Of a DNA stretch of 64,000 nucleotides, positions 43,836 through 53,102 are shown one piece after another. The DNA is from [Clostridium] citroniae WAL-17108. GTDB lineage: Bacteria; Bacillota; Clostridia; Lachnospirales; Lachnospiraceae. The translations under genes and the position numbers were made by a program. The notes beneath the pieces are model-generated. The model searched no databases. It was not told the DNA's origin and saw only the letters and a program-made list of their open reading frames with translations. Every line of letters starts with the position of its first letter. The first letter of the stretch is position 1. The DNA lies in the NCBI RefSeq assembly GCF_000233455.1, contig NZ_JH376424.1:233019-297018 (forward strand), written 5' to 3'.

Positions 43836-44582
43836 TTATTTGCAATGTACTTTGCACCACAGTTCCTGTACCGGCGGGATCTGCTCTCTCATACCCGGGG
43901 CAAGGCGGCACCATATAATGCCTTTCACCGGTCTGGGAAATTCGTGGCGTGTCTCAATGATGCGCGTAGGGGTTACGATATAGTCAATGGCTGTATCATA
44001 CTCCTCCACCGTAACATCCACGTCAGCAACCTGGCAGTCATGTCCGGCGCCAACGATAACGGAAGTTTCATCCACAATGCCCATGGTGTACAGCATGGCC
44101 CATTCCAGATCAAAGTAGCCGTGTCCCTTGCCAAAACGGATGCCGCTGGGGGTGATGGCGGAAGCGCCTGTGACCAGCATATCGATGTGGCCCACGGATT
44201 CCTTTAACTGCTCCAGTGTCTGGTGCTTCCAGTAACGGGAAACGCCGTCCAGCAAAGATGCGACCTCCTCTTTTCCTTCGGGGATAAACTCGGGTTTGAT
44301 GAGGAAAAATCCCCGGGTGATCCCATAGTTTGTCATGACCACGGTCTTTTTATCCCGGAATGCTGTTTCACGCAGTTTTTCCAGGTTATTGTCAGGGGTG
44401 ATGAAGATCACCTTTGCATTTTTATACATATCTGTGGAGGCCAGCAGAGCGGCGCCCTTGTCACTGCCCTCGTAATCTGCTATAAACTCTGAAAATTCCC
44501 AGCTGAATTTGGAATCCGGCCTTGCAACTTTAAGTAACTCTTCCCAAATCTTAACCCTTGCTGTTTTTGCGTCCATCTTCAT
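43836..44582 (-). CDS. 5-formyltetrahydrofolate cyclo-ligase-like protein (COG0212)
   Basis: A 248-residue protein with the family glycine-rich end RFGKGHGYFDLEWAMLYTMG and VGAGHDCQV, where true cyclo-ligases have a GGGYYDR-type loop. True enzymes (about 190 residues) convert 5-formyl-THF to 5,10-methenyl-THF with ATP. This one is longer, diverges at the substrate loop, and is the first gene of a nucleoside-type ABC transporter operon, so it may act on the imported compound rather than on folate. Relatives of this divergent type have been linked to thiamine metabolism in plants; the assignment here is open. Confidence 0.75.
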   Translation of the reverse strand: MKMDAKTARVKIWEELLKVARPDSKFSWEFSEFIADYEGSDKGAALLASTDMYKNAKVIFITPDNNLEKLRETAFRDKKTVVMTNYGITRGFFLIKPEFIPEGKEEVASLLDGVSRYWKHQTLEQLKESVGHIDMLVTGASAITPSGIRFGKGHGYFDLEWAMLYTMGIVDETSVIVGAGHDCQVADVDVTVEEYDTAIDYIVTPTRIIETRHEFPRPVKGIIWCRLAPGMREQIPPVQELWCKVHCK

Positions 44583-44652
44583 TTCCCCGCATTCTCCTTT
44601 GTGTATTTATTGTTTTTTCTCATATTGAGCATTCTTATTATTAACACAGCTA

Positions 44653-44681
44653 ATATTAGTATGTTTTTCCATGTTTGTCAA
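44653..44681 (-). promoter_or_regulatory. Promoter of the cyclo-ligase-like / ABC transporter operon
   Basis: Minus-strand TTGACA (44676-44681), 17 bases, TAATAT (44653-44658), about 70 bases before the ATG. The leader is AT-rich and too short for a riboswitch. Confidence 0.8.
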
Positions 44682-44775
44682 TATAAAATTAACACACAGA
44701 TAAAATTGCACGGGGAGGGGGAATTATACCCTCTTCGGGCGCCGTGGTCCGGCCACGGTCCCCTTTCCCGGAACG

Positions 44776-44822
44776 TAAAAAATCCCCGGAAGCCTGTTGA
44801 TCGGACACAGGTTTCCGGAGAT
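44776..44822 (-). terminator. Terminator after the DUF4177 gene
   Basis: On the minus strand a 14-15-bp stem around CCGGAAACCTGT...ACAGGCTTCCGG is followed by GGGATTTTTTAC. It begins about 17 bases after the DUF4177 stop codon. Confidence 0.85.
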
Positions 44823-44838
44823 TTCCGGTATTAAATGT

Positions 44839-45048
44839 TCAGTTCTCTTTTTCCAGCACGATTTCATAACTGCAGCTTCCGCTAAGCGACTTCTTTTCAC
44901 CTGCAGGGCTGATGATCTGGATCAGCCTCCATCCATCGGCCGCTTCATTCATAATGATCTCTTTACAACGCTCAAAGGTCTCCAGATTGCCTGTTTTTAA
45001 ATTCCCGTCAAATGGGACCTCCACAAATTTATAGTCAAATTTCCCCAT
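44839..45048 (-). CDS. DUF4177 small protein
   Basis: A 69-residue protein starting MGKFDYKFVEVPFDG with a central helix ERCKEIIMNEAADGWRLIQI and a strand-rich end, the DUF4177 pattern (YEY...LN..G..GWELV type). Function unknown. The open frame is longer, but the ATG at 45048 matches the family start. Confidence 0.75.
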   Translation of the reverse strand: MGKFDYKFVEVPFDGNLKTGNLETFERCKEIIMNEAADGWRLIQIISPAGEKKSLSGSCSYEIVLEKEN

Positions 45049-45173
45049 AATAACAGCTCTTTCTCTTTTGATATTTGCCTTCATTATAAGAGAATGATTC
45101 ATAAAGATGCTATTGGAATTTCAAAGGGGCATATAAAGATTGTATATAGATTCAGGAATCATTCCTGATTTCT

Positions 45174-46550
45174 CTACATAACCATATTGAGCACCAGCAG
45201 TTCTGCTATCCCCACCCCTGTCATGATCATGGATACGGCCGTCTTACATTTTAACTGGTCCTTTAAGTCCGTCAGGCCGAACATTCCGTTGAATACCCAG
45301 AATCCGCTGTCATTGAAATAGCTGAATGCAATGGCGCCGATACAACATGACTGCGCCAGGAGAATGGGGTTCACTCCCAAAACGCTGACCAGTGGGGCTG
45401 TCAGAGATGCGGCCGTGGTGATGGCCACGGTTGCAGACCCAAGGGCCAGACGCATAAGGGCGCCGATGATCAGGGGAATGAGGATGGCCGGTATGGGCCA
45501 AGACACTACGGTGGCGCCCAGCACGTCACCGATCCCGCTGACCTTGATTACATTGCCCAGGGAACCGCCGGCACCTGTGATCAGCATGATCATTCCGGTG
45601 TCCTTGATGCTGTCGTTCATGATGCCCAGGAGTTTGTCCTTGTCGATCTTGGCGCCCAGGCCATAGACAGCCAGGGTGGTTCCGATACCCAGGGCTACGA
45701 TGGGGGAACCTAGCAGGCTGATGATGGTATATGCGGTTCCCTCCGGCATACCTGCAAAGTCAACTATGGTCTTGGAGAGGATCAGCACCAGGGGGATAAG
45801 AATTGGGGCAAGGGACGGAGCCAGACCGGGAAGTTCCCTGGCATTCATGATCTCCTCCAGCTGGTCCATGGTCTTTAAGTATTCTTTTTTGTAGTCCATG
45901 CGCTCAAATGTACCGTCCTCATGGGGGATCTGGTAAATCTTGCGTCCCACCCATTTGGCATACAGGATAGCTGCAACAAAGATCAGGATGGACATGCCGC
46001 TTCCTGCCAGGATCATCTGTCCTACGTCAATTCCCAGCATGCCGGCGGCTGTCAGCGGACCCGGTGTGGGGGGAACCATTACATGGGTGCACTGCAGGCC
46101 GCAGGCCAGTGCCAGCGCCAGCCCGACCACGGACTTGCCGGTGACCCTGGACATGGCTTTACACAAGGGGGCAAAGATCACAATGGCAGAGTCCGCGAAG
46201 ACGGGAATGGAAACCAACCATCCCGTGATCCCCAGTGCCCACTCCTCCTTTCCCTTGCCGATCAGGCGGATGAACGTGTAGGCAAGGCGTTCTGCAGCGC
46301 CTGTCTTTTCCAGGATACCGCCCATCATGACCCCAAGGCCGATGATGATGCCGGTGCTCTTAAGTGTGCTTCCAAAGCCGTTTTGGATGGCATCAATGGC
46401 CTCAGATGGGCTCATATGTCCCACAATACCTGTGATCAGTGCTGCCAGGAGCAGTGCAATGAATGTATGGGTCTTTGTTTTCATGACAAGAAATATCATA
46501 ACGGCAATGCCTAAAAACAGTCCCAGAAGCATTTGTGTTTCATTCGTCAT
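45174..46550 (-). CDS. GntP-family sugar-acid permease
   Basis: A 458-residue proton symporter of the gluconate family with about 12 hydrophobic segments. Typical stretches are IIIGLGVMMGGILEKTGAAERLA, SIPVFADSAIVIFAPL and HVMVPPTPGPLTAAG. It is downstream of gudD with 61 bases between, so glucarate (or another aldarate) is a more likely cargo than gluconate; this is inference from context. Confidence 0.92.
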   Translation of the reverse strand: MTNETQMLLGLFLGIAVMIFLVMKTKTHTFIALLLAALITGIVGHMSPSEAIDAIQNGFGSTLKSTGIIIGLGVMMGGILEKTGAAERLAYTFIRLIGKGKEEWALGITGWLVSIPVFADSAIVIFAPLCKAMSRVTGKSVVGLALALACGLQCTHVMVPPTPGPLTAAGMLGIDVGQMILAGSGMSILIFVAAILYAKWVGRKIYQIPHEDGTFERMDYKKEYLKTMDQLEEIMNARELPGLAPSLAPILIPLVLILSKTIVDFAGMPEGTAYTIISLLGSPIVALGIGTTLAVYGLGAKIDKDKLLGIMNDSIKDTGMIMLITGAGGSLGNVIKVSGIGDVLGATVVSWPIPAILIPLIIGALMRLALGSATVAITTAASLTAPLVSVLGVNPILLAQSCCIGAIAFSYFNDSGFWVFNGMFGLTDLKDQLKCKTAVSMIMTGVGIAELLVLNMVM

Positions 46551-46611
46551 AACGGTTTGACTCCTATTCTTTTGTGTGATTGTAACAGTTCAGGACGGCG
46601 GGAAAATAACA

Positions 46612-47943
46612 TTAACGGACAAGACAGGGCTTCTTGGAATTGAACTTCCATCCCGGGATCAGATACTGCATTACAACAGAGTCATCCCTGCCGCCCAGGC
46701 AGTGATCCAGGTACAGCTGATGGGCTTTTTTTACCTGTTCCATGTCCACCTCTATGCCAAGTCCCGGTTTCCTGGGAACGGCCACACAGCCGTCCACGAT
46801 CTGTAATGGTTCCTTGGTCAGGCGTTCCATCCCCTCCTGCCAGATCCAGTGGGTGTCCAGGGCATTGTATTCGCCGGGCACGGCTGCGCCCACCTGGGTA
46901 AACATGGCCAGTGAAATGTCAAAGTGGTTGTTGGAATGGCTTCCCCATGTATATCCGAAATCATGGCACATCTGGGCCACCCTCACGGAACCGTTCATGG
47001 TCCAGAAATGGGGATCGGCTAAAATAATGTCCACGGCCTGGGATTCCAGGGAATGGCCCACCTCACGCCAGTCTGTGGCGATCATGTTGGTGGCTGTGGG
47101 GAATCCGGTCCGGCGGCGGAATTCACTCATGATCTCCCGACCTGAATAAACGCCTTCAGCTCCGCAGGGATCCTCGCAATAGGTCAGGATGCCCTGCATC
47201 CCCTTTACATACTCAACCGCCTCCTCAAGGAGCCATCCTCCGTTGGGATCCAGGTCGATCCTTGCGTCCGGGAACTCTTTCTTTAAGGCCCGGATCACAT
47301 CCATCTCTTCGTTACCCGCAAGGACGCCGCCTTTTAACTTGAAATCCTGGAACCCGTATTTTTCCTTGGCAGCTTTGGCAAAGGCCACGATCCTGTCCGC
47401 TGTAAGGGCCTCCTCATGGCGGATCCTGTACCATTCACAGTCTGCGTCCGGTTCGGCATCGTAAGCCAGATCGGTCTTGTTGCGGTCCCCCACAAAGAAC
47501 AGGTAGCCCAGCATCCGTACCTTGTCCCTCTGCTGTCCCTCTCCCAGCAGTTCACATACGGGAACACCCAGGTGCTTTCCTAACAGATCCAGGCAGGGCG
47601 CTTCGATGGCAGTGATCACATGGACCCCGGTCCTCAGATCAAAGGTCTGGTTGCCTCTCACATCCTCCTCGCCCTTGGAATCCAGATGTTTTTTTACCTT
47701 TAACAGGGTGCTTTTGTACTCGGCGACCTTTGTACCCTCCACCAGCGGAATACATTCCTCCAGGGCATTGGTGATCTTTTTGCCTCCCGGGACCTCGCCC
47801 ACGCCCATCTCGCCGTTGTCCGCGTAAAGGACCACCACATTCCTTGTGAAATAAGGAGCATGGGCACCGCTCAGGTTCAGCTCCATACAGTCCTTTCCTG
47901 CTACCGGATACACTTCCATTTTTGTGATTACAGGTGTTGTCAT
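46612..47943 (-). CDS. gudD: Glucarate dehydratase
   Basis: Enolase-superfamily enzyme that dehydrates D-glucarate (and L-idarate) to 5-keto-4-deoxyglucarate. The 443 residues show the KxK base pair in FKLKGG, metal ligands in [17 protein letters not shown] and TNMIATDW, and the His base in [12 protein letters not shown], with the GudD-type N-terminus ([12 protein letters not shown]). Start ATG 47943 is preceded by AAAGGAG. First gene of gudD-gntP; its promoter carries an operator motif shared with garD. Confidence 0.94.
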   Translation of the reverse strand: MTTPVITKMEVYPVAGKDCMELNLSGAHAPYFTRNVVVLYADNGEMGVGEVPGGKKITNALEECIPLVEGTKVAEYKSTLLKVKKHLDSKGEEDVRGNQTFDLRTGVHVITAIEAPCLDLLGKHLGVPVCELLGEGQQRDKVRMLGYLFFVGDRNKTDLAYDAEPDADCEWYRIRHEEALTADRIVAFAKAAKEKYGFQDFKLKGGVLAGNEEMDVIRALKKEFPDARIDLDPNGGWLLEEAVEYVKGMQGILTYCEDPCGAEGVYSGREIMSEFRRRTGFPTATNMIATDWREVGHSLESQAVDIILADPHFWTMNGSVRVAQMCHDFGYTWGSHSNNHFDISLAMFTQVGAAVPGEYNALDTHWIWQEGMERLTKEPLQIVDGCVAVPRKPGLGIEVDMEQVKKAHQLYLDHCLGGRDDSVVMQYLIPGWKFNSKKPCLVR

Positions 47944-48001
47944 ATTCGTTACTCTCCTTTTGTTTGATAAGTTCTGATCCCTGTTCCTTGTTGTTATCTT
48001 C

Positions 48002-48057
48002 ATTTTAAAGGAATATTTACACTTAGTCAAATTACTTAATTTTATTTTTACTCTTAA
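48002..48057 (-). promoter_or_regulatory. gudD promoter with operator-like motif
   Basis: Minus-strand TTGACT (48025-48030), 17 bases, TAAAAT (48002-48007). Sixteen bases upstream of -35 lies TTAAGAGTAAA (48047-48057), identical to a motif 15 bases upstream of the garD -35. AGTAAA and the TTGACT box form an imperfect dyad. Confidence 0.72.
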
Positions 48058-48110
48058 AAATATTTATAGTTTTATGATTGTAAAAATATGGGTGATAATT
48101 TGCCGCAGCA

Positions 48111-48165
48111 CAAAAACAGGGCTATACAGAATAGGTGACCACTCATCTATCCTGTATAGCCCTGT
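48111..48165 (-). terminator. Terminator after citrate synthase
   Basis: A 19-bp stem with one mismatch (48116-48134 pairing with 48147-48165, arms ACAGGGCTATACAG and CTGTATAGCCCTGT) and a 12-base loop, followed on the minus strand by TTTTTGTG. Confidence 0.9.
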
Positions 48166-48225
48166 GTACTTTTTATGTTTTCTGCACAAGCCGGATCATT
48201 GATCGGCAAAAACCGGATTTTTAAA

Positions 48226-49584
48226 TCAGCGCAGTGACAATGGTTTGTAATCCTCTTCCTGCATTACGCTGGTATAAGCAGGGCGGATGATCTTATCCAT
48301 GTTGATCAGCTCCTCAATGCGGTGAGCACTCCAGCCAACGATCCTGGCAATGGCAAAAATAGGGGTGAACATCTCCTCGGGAATATCCAGCATGCTGTAT
48401 ACAAAGCCGCTGTAAAAGTCAACATTGGCGCTGACGCCCTTATAGATCTTGCGCTCCTCCGTGATCACCTTGGGACCCAGTTCCTCGATCATGGAGTAAA
48501 GCTCAAAGTCGTCAATGCGTCCCTTCTCCTCTGAAAGCTGCTTGACAAAGCGCTTAAAGATCTCGGCACGCGGGTCGGACTTGGAGTAGACCGCATGGCC
48601 CATACCATAGATAAGGCCCTTTCTGTCAAATGCTTCCTTGTGAAGAAGCTTCTTCAGATAGGATTCCACCTCATCCCTGTCCTTTAAATCCTTTACATTC
48701 TGTCTCAGGTCTGCCATCATCTCCACTACCTTGATGTTGGCGCCGCCGTGCTTGGGCCCCTTTAAGGAGGCAAGGGCTGCAGAGACAACGGAATATGTAT
48801 CGGTTCCTGAAGAGGTGACCACATGGGTGGTAAAGGTGGAGTTGTTTCCTCCGCCATGCTCCATATGAAGGATCAGCGCCAGATCCAGTACATGGGCTTC
48901 CACCTGGGAATACTTCATATCAGGACGCAGCAGGCGCAGCAGGTTTTCAGCCGTGGACAGCTTCTCATCCGGACGGTGGATGTACATGCTCCCATCCCGC
49001 TCATAATGGTTAAAGGCATGATAGCTGTATGCGGCCAGCATGGGCATGACGCTGATCAGCATCATACTCTGCCTCAGGACATTGGGAATGGAGATATCCC
49101 ACGCCTTGTCATCATAGGATGCCAGAGTAAGGATACTCTTGCTCAGGGAAACCATCATATCCTTGGACGGCGCTTTCATAACCACGTCCCGGACAAAATT
49201 GGTGGGCAGGGTGCGGCTGTATGCCAGGCTGTCCCTGAACTTAGACAGCTCCACGTCATTGGGGAGCTCCCCGAAAAGCAGCAGATAAGCAATCTCCTCA
49301 AAACCAAACCGGTTGTCTCTCACTACTCCGCCTATGAGATCATAAATATTATAGCCGCGGTAGAATAGCTTGCCCTCACAGGGAACCTTTACCCCATCCA
49401 CAACCTTATTGGACTCAATTTTGGACACTTTTGTCAATCCGGCAACCACGCCGTTTCCATTCTTGTCACGAAGCCCACGTTTCACCTCGTACTTTTCGTA
49501 GAGCCCTAAATCAATCCTCTCATCATTCAGGCAGATATCTGCCCACTGACCCACATTGTCCAAAAATTCCTTTGTCTGAATCAT
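48226..49584 (-). CDS. citZ: Citrate synthase
   Basis: Condenses acetyl-CoA and oxaloacetate. The 452 residues have KLFYRGYNIYDLIGGVV, HMEHGGGNNSTFTTHVVTSSG (with the first catalytic histidine), GPKHGGAN (second), GHAVYSKSDPRAEIF and NVDFYSGFVYSML (catalytic aspartate region). Aconitase and isocitrate dehydrogenase genes are not in the window. It has its own promoter just after jetC and a strong terminator. Confidence 0.95.
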   Translation of the reverse strand: MIQTKEFLDNVGQWADICLNDERIDLGLYEKYEVKRGLRDKNGNGVVAGLTKVSKIESNKVVDGVKVPCEGKLFYRGYNIYDLIGGVVRDNRFGFEEIAYLLLFGELPNDVELSKFRDSLAYSRTLPTNFVRDVVMKAPSKDMMVSLSKSILTLASYDDKAWDISIPNVLRQSMMLISVMPMLAAYSYHAFNHYERDGSMYIHRPDEKLSTAENLLRLLRPDMKYSQVEAHVLDLALILHMEHGGGNNSTFTTHVVTSSGTDTYSVVSAALASLKGPKHGGANIKVVEMMADLRQNVKDLKDRDEVESYLKKLLHKEAFDRKGLIYGMGHAVYSKSDPRAEIFKRFVKQLSEEKGRIDDFELYSMIEELGPKVITEERKIYKGVSANVDFYSGFVYSMLDIPEEMFTPIFAIARIVGWSAHRIEELINMDKIIRPAYTSVMQEEDYKPLSLR

Positions 49585-49643
49585 GCAAATCGTCTCCTTC
49601 CGTTTTCGATATAGTATCCTCCTGTAAAATCAGTAATAGTACT

Positions 49644-49672
49644 ATTTTAATATATTTTGGAAATTATTGCAA
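49644..49672 (-). promoter_or_regulatory. Promoter of citrate synthase
   Basis: Minus-strand TTGCAA (49667-49672), 17 bases, TAAAAT (49644-49649), directly after the jetC stop and about 60 bases before the ATG. Confidence 0.7.
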
Positions 49673-49679
49673 TACTTTC

Positions 49680-52600
49680 CTATTCCTCTTCCAAATCTTT
49701 TATCAGCTCCGGGAAACGCTCCCTCTCAAATTCCTGGATGGAGATGGACTTTTTGTTGGGATTTGCAAACACAAAGGTCTTGTCCACGTTCTCCACATAG
49801 TTCTGGATTTTGTCATTGGTGGCGCTTATGATGGCCTGGAATCCCAGACCGCGGATGAGTTCAATACAGCTGGCCACCTTCTCCGCATCCATTTTGGAGA
49901 ACGCTTCATCCAGCACCACCAGGCGGATGGTGGGATTGCGTTCCATCTTGGGGGAGAGATTGATGCGGTAGGCCTGGGCAAAGCTGGCAAGAAGAGCTAC
50001 ATATAACGGGTTCTGGCCCTCTCCGCCTGAATTCTTCTTGATCATCCGGCTCAGGCGTATTTTGATGACCTCATCCTCGTTTTGGATCAGCTGCTGCATG
50101 TCAAAGGAAAGGTAAGTGCGGTAATCGGCATATTTGTCCATGTTCCGCTTGGCTTCCTCCATCTGCTGGGGATTGGCGTTTTCCGGAGGGATGAATATGC
50201 TTATGAGTTCTCCCATAAGCTCCCCGTACCGGTTCTCGTGCTGGGCGGTGAACAGGTCCATCTGATGATCAAAGGAATCCGCCAGCTCGGAGGGGTTTAC
50301 CTCCAGGGACTCGTCCATGAACATATCATAGTACCGGCCGTCCGCCCCCCTGTTGCGTCCAATGACAAACTGGTATTTATCCTTTCCAAAATCCAGGCGG
50401 CTGATGATACGGTTCAGCTCGTCCTTTCGCAGCATGGCTTCACGGATCGCGCTTCGGATCTTGTACATAAAGTCATTTTTAAAATGCTCCACCGCTGCCC
50501 TGGCCTGTTCGGCCGCCTTTTTTCTGTACTCGTCCAGGTGGTCGCAGGACAGGCTCTTTAGCAGGTGGTCATAGGCCTGGTTGTCCTTTGTGTTGACCGG
50601 GAAGTTTCGGTTGGGATAGCGCCTCAGGTAATCGGTCCGTACGGTCATCAGGTTTTGGAAGGCCGTGTCCCTGCTCTCCGTAAGTTTAACACATCTGGCG
50701 GCATAACTCTCCCTTTCCCTGTCATATCTGGGGTGGTCCTTGGACGAGAGGTATCCGGCCAGCTGGGACTCGAAATCGTGGTTTGTCTCCCATCCCCGTT
50801 CCTGGTCCGTCAGGGTCACGTTCAGGGCAATGGCCGCATTCTGATAACGGCTGATCTCATTTTCCTTATCCCTTATCATATTCAGCAGCTCATCCCGCTC
50901 CCTCTTTTTGCCATCGCACAGGCTGACCACAGCCTTTCTCTCCTGCTCCAGCTGGTCCACGTTCTGAACCTTCAGTTTCTCCAGTTTCTGAAGGATCCGC
51001 TTTTTCTCGCGCTGTTTTTCATTCCAGGAACCGATATCCTTAAGCCACTCCATGTACTCTCCAGGCTCCAGTGATAGCTGCTCCAGGGTGAGGATGCGCT
51101 GGCATTCCCTGACCACCTCTTCATGGGGCTTTCTCTGGACGCCCAGGGATTCCAGTTCCTGCTCCAGAAGGCGGATGCGCCGTCTCATGCTGTCCTTGCC
51201 AATGTAGGCAAATTTGCTGTATTGATCCGGATTGATATACTGCAGCCGGTAGCTGTGATACAGCATGCAGTCCGGCGTAATGCCGATGCGGCACTCACGC
51301 AGGTCCTCTATGGTCTGGCACTTGATGACCTTGCCCAGGAGCAGATCCATGTAGGGCTGTATGTAGGACTCCCTGACCGTTACCTCCCGGGACAACGCAT
51401 TGGGCAGCACCGCGTGCTGGCTTCCCGAAATCTTTTCCGTATCCAGCACGGCCACGCTGTGATATTCTTTTTTGTCCAGTTCCCCGTAGATCTTCAGGGC
51501 AGCCCTGGCATACCCCGGGGCCACCACAAGACTCAGCTTCTGGCTGCCCAGATAGCCCTCCACCGCATTGCGCCACTGGGCATTTTTAACCTCCAAAAGG
51601 TCGGCCAGAACATGGACATCCACGCCCTTTCCCGTCTCCTCCAGCAGACGGCGCTGCAGGAAGGTTCTGGCGTTTTCCAGATATTTGGGATATGCCTTGC
51701 TTCCGGAGCGCAGTTTCTCCAGCTCATCCTTAGTCTGCTTTTCTTTGTTTTTCAGGTCCCGGATCACAGAGGACGCTTCCTGGCGCTGCTTTTCCGTGTC
51801 GGTGCACATGGAGCCAATGGACTCCTTTAACCGGCAAAGAGTGTGTTCATCAATGGTGCGGTTTTCAAATTCCTCAATATCCCAAAGGGTTTGATTGGAG
51901 GTGATATCCTCCTCCTCCCAGCATTTTAACGCCTGTGTGGTCTGCTGCCACCTGGCTTCACTTTTTCCCAGGCGCTCCAGCAGCTCGTTCAGACTCTCCG
52001 CCTGCTGCTTCAGGTCCTCGTACCCGGTGGATGCAATCCGGCGCAGCAGGTCATCGCTTTGTTCCGTCAGGTCAGCGATCTGTGTTTCCACGCCCGCCCT
52101 TGCCTCCTCCTGGCGCAGCAGGTCTGTTTTGGCAAGATTCAGCTTGTCGGCCAGAGTTCTGACCTGGGTCTGGAGGTCCAGAATCTCCAGCTTTTTCACA
52201 AAATAGGTGCATTTCTTGATCTGGTTTTCCTTTTCCTCATAGGACGCAAAGGCCTGGCGGATCTCCTCCAGGTCCCGTATTTCCACACAGGTATCCTCGA
52301 TCTTCTTCCTCATGCGCCCGTACTGCATCACACTCTCCTGCATATCCTCAATGTGGATATCCATTTCCATGCAGATATATTCTTTCACAAAATCCTCCAG
52401 CTTGATATTCATGCGAAAGGGAATGGCGCGTTTGAACAGAAGAGGAAATTTCTCAGGATCCAGCCCGCCCAGATAGGTATCGTAAAGGATCCTGCGAAAC
52501 CGTTCATTATGGGAGGTTGCAAAGCACTCCTCTTTGTTGTAGTGGGACTGAAGGTATGACTCCACTTCCGCAATGGACATGGTCCTTTTTCCGGTGCGGT

Positions 52601-53102
52601 ATTCATTTTCCCAAACAGGGCCTTTATGCCAGAAAAAACGCCGCGAGATATCATTGGTGGCTGTCTCCACGTCAAATACGATCCCCACGCACTGGCATTC
52701 ACCTGTATCACTGCGCTTCAGCTCCAGCACAATGGTGGAGCTGAAGTTCTGGTTCCTCAAATAGGAGAACTCATTGTTGTCCCCAATGTTGACCATGCCT
52801 CTCAGGTACTCGATCAGGCTTCGGTCCGAGTCATCAGCCGCCGCTTTATTAAAGAACCCACGCCCGTCCGTGTTGGCGTACAGAAGGATCTGCATGGCGT
52901 CAATGACCGTGGATTTGCCGCTTCCCGAATGGCCGGTGAAAAAGTTGATATTTTCATTAAAGGAGAGGGTGCGCCTGCTGATATAGTGCCAGTTATTCAG
53001 ACAGATCCTGGAAAGGGCAAGGAAGCGGCTTTTTCCTGGGGTCCCTTCCTGTGGAGCAGGGGAATGTTCCTGGGCTGTCCGGTTTATTTCAGTCAATTCC
53101 AT
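49680..53102 (-). CDS. JetC/MksB-like SMC-type ATPase
   Basis: A 1140-residue SMC-like motor. Walker A is GHSGSGKST at residues 57-65; two long coiled-coil arms (about 250-440 and 640-900) flank a hinge-like globular part (about 460-630); near the C-terminus are the ABC signature NSGGEGQNPLYVALLASFAQ and Walker B IRLVVLDEAFSKMDAEKV with a switch ATND. This layout matches JetC of Wadjet and MksB/MukB condensins, which extrude DNA loops. The ATG at 53102 overlaps jetB by 14 bases and has AAAGGAG upstream. No jetD nuclease gene follows: the next gene is citrate synthase. Confidence 0.9.
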   Translation of the reverse strand: MELTEINRTAQEHSPAPQEGTPGKSRFLALSRICLNNWHYISRRTLSFNENINFFTGHSGSGKSTVIDAMQILLYANTDGRGFFNKAAADDSDRSLIEYLRGMVNIGDNNEFSYLRNQNFSSTIVLELKRSDTGECQCVGIVFDVETATNDISRRFFWHKGPVWENEYRTGKRTMSIAEVESYLQSHYNKEECFATSHNERFRRILYDTYLGGLDPEKFPLLFKRAIPFRMNIKLEDFVKEYICMEMDIHIEDMQESVMQYGRMRKKIEDTCVEIRDLEEIRQAFASYEEKENQIKKCTYFVKKLEILDLQTQVRTLADKLNLAKTDLLRQEEARAGVETQIADLTEQSDDLLRRIASTGYEDLKQQAESLNELLERLGKSEARWQQTTQALKCWEEEDITSNQTLWDIEEFENRTIDEHTLCRLKESIGSMCTDTEKQRQEASSVIRDLKNKEKQTKDELEKLRSGSKAYPKYLENARTFLQRRLLEETGKGVDVHVLADLLEVKNAQWRNAVEGYLGSQKLSLVVAPGYARAALKIYGELDKKEYHSVAVLDTEKISGSQHAVLPNALSREVTVRESYIQPYMDLLLGKVIKCQTIEDLRECRIGITPDCMLYHSYRLQYINPDQYSKFAYIGKDSMRRRIRLLEQELESLGVQRKPHEEVVRECQRILTLEQLSLEPGEYMEWLKDIGSWNEKQREKKRILQKLEKLKVQNVDQLEQERKAVVSLCDGKKRERDELLNMIRDKENEISRYQNAAIALNVTLTDQERGWETNHDFESQLAGYLSSKDHPRYDRERESYAARCVKLTESRDTAFQNLMTVRTDYLRRYPNRNFPVNTKDNQAYDHLLKSLSCDHLDEYRKKAAEQARAAVEHFKNDFMYKIRSAIREAMLRKDELNRIISRLDFGKDKYQFVIGRNRGADGRYYDMFMDESLEVNPSELADSFDHQMDLFTAQHENRYGELMGELISIFIPPENANPQQMEEAKRNMDKYADYRTYLSFDMQQLIQNEDEVIKIRLSRMIKKNSGGEGQNPLYVALLASFAQAYRINLSPKMERNPTIRLVVLDEAFSKMDAEKVASCIELIRGLGFQAIISATNDKIQNYVENVDKTFVFANPNKKSISIQEFERERFPELIKDLEEE

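Noticed and set aside
44742..44758. A small GC-rich hairpin (CCGTGG-TCCGG-CCACGG) between operons.
   Set aside because: No U-run and no clear link to a gene; it may be chance or a degenerate terminator next to the better one at 44776-44822.
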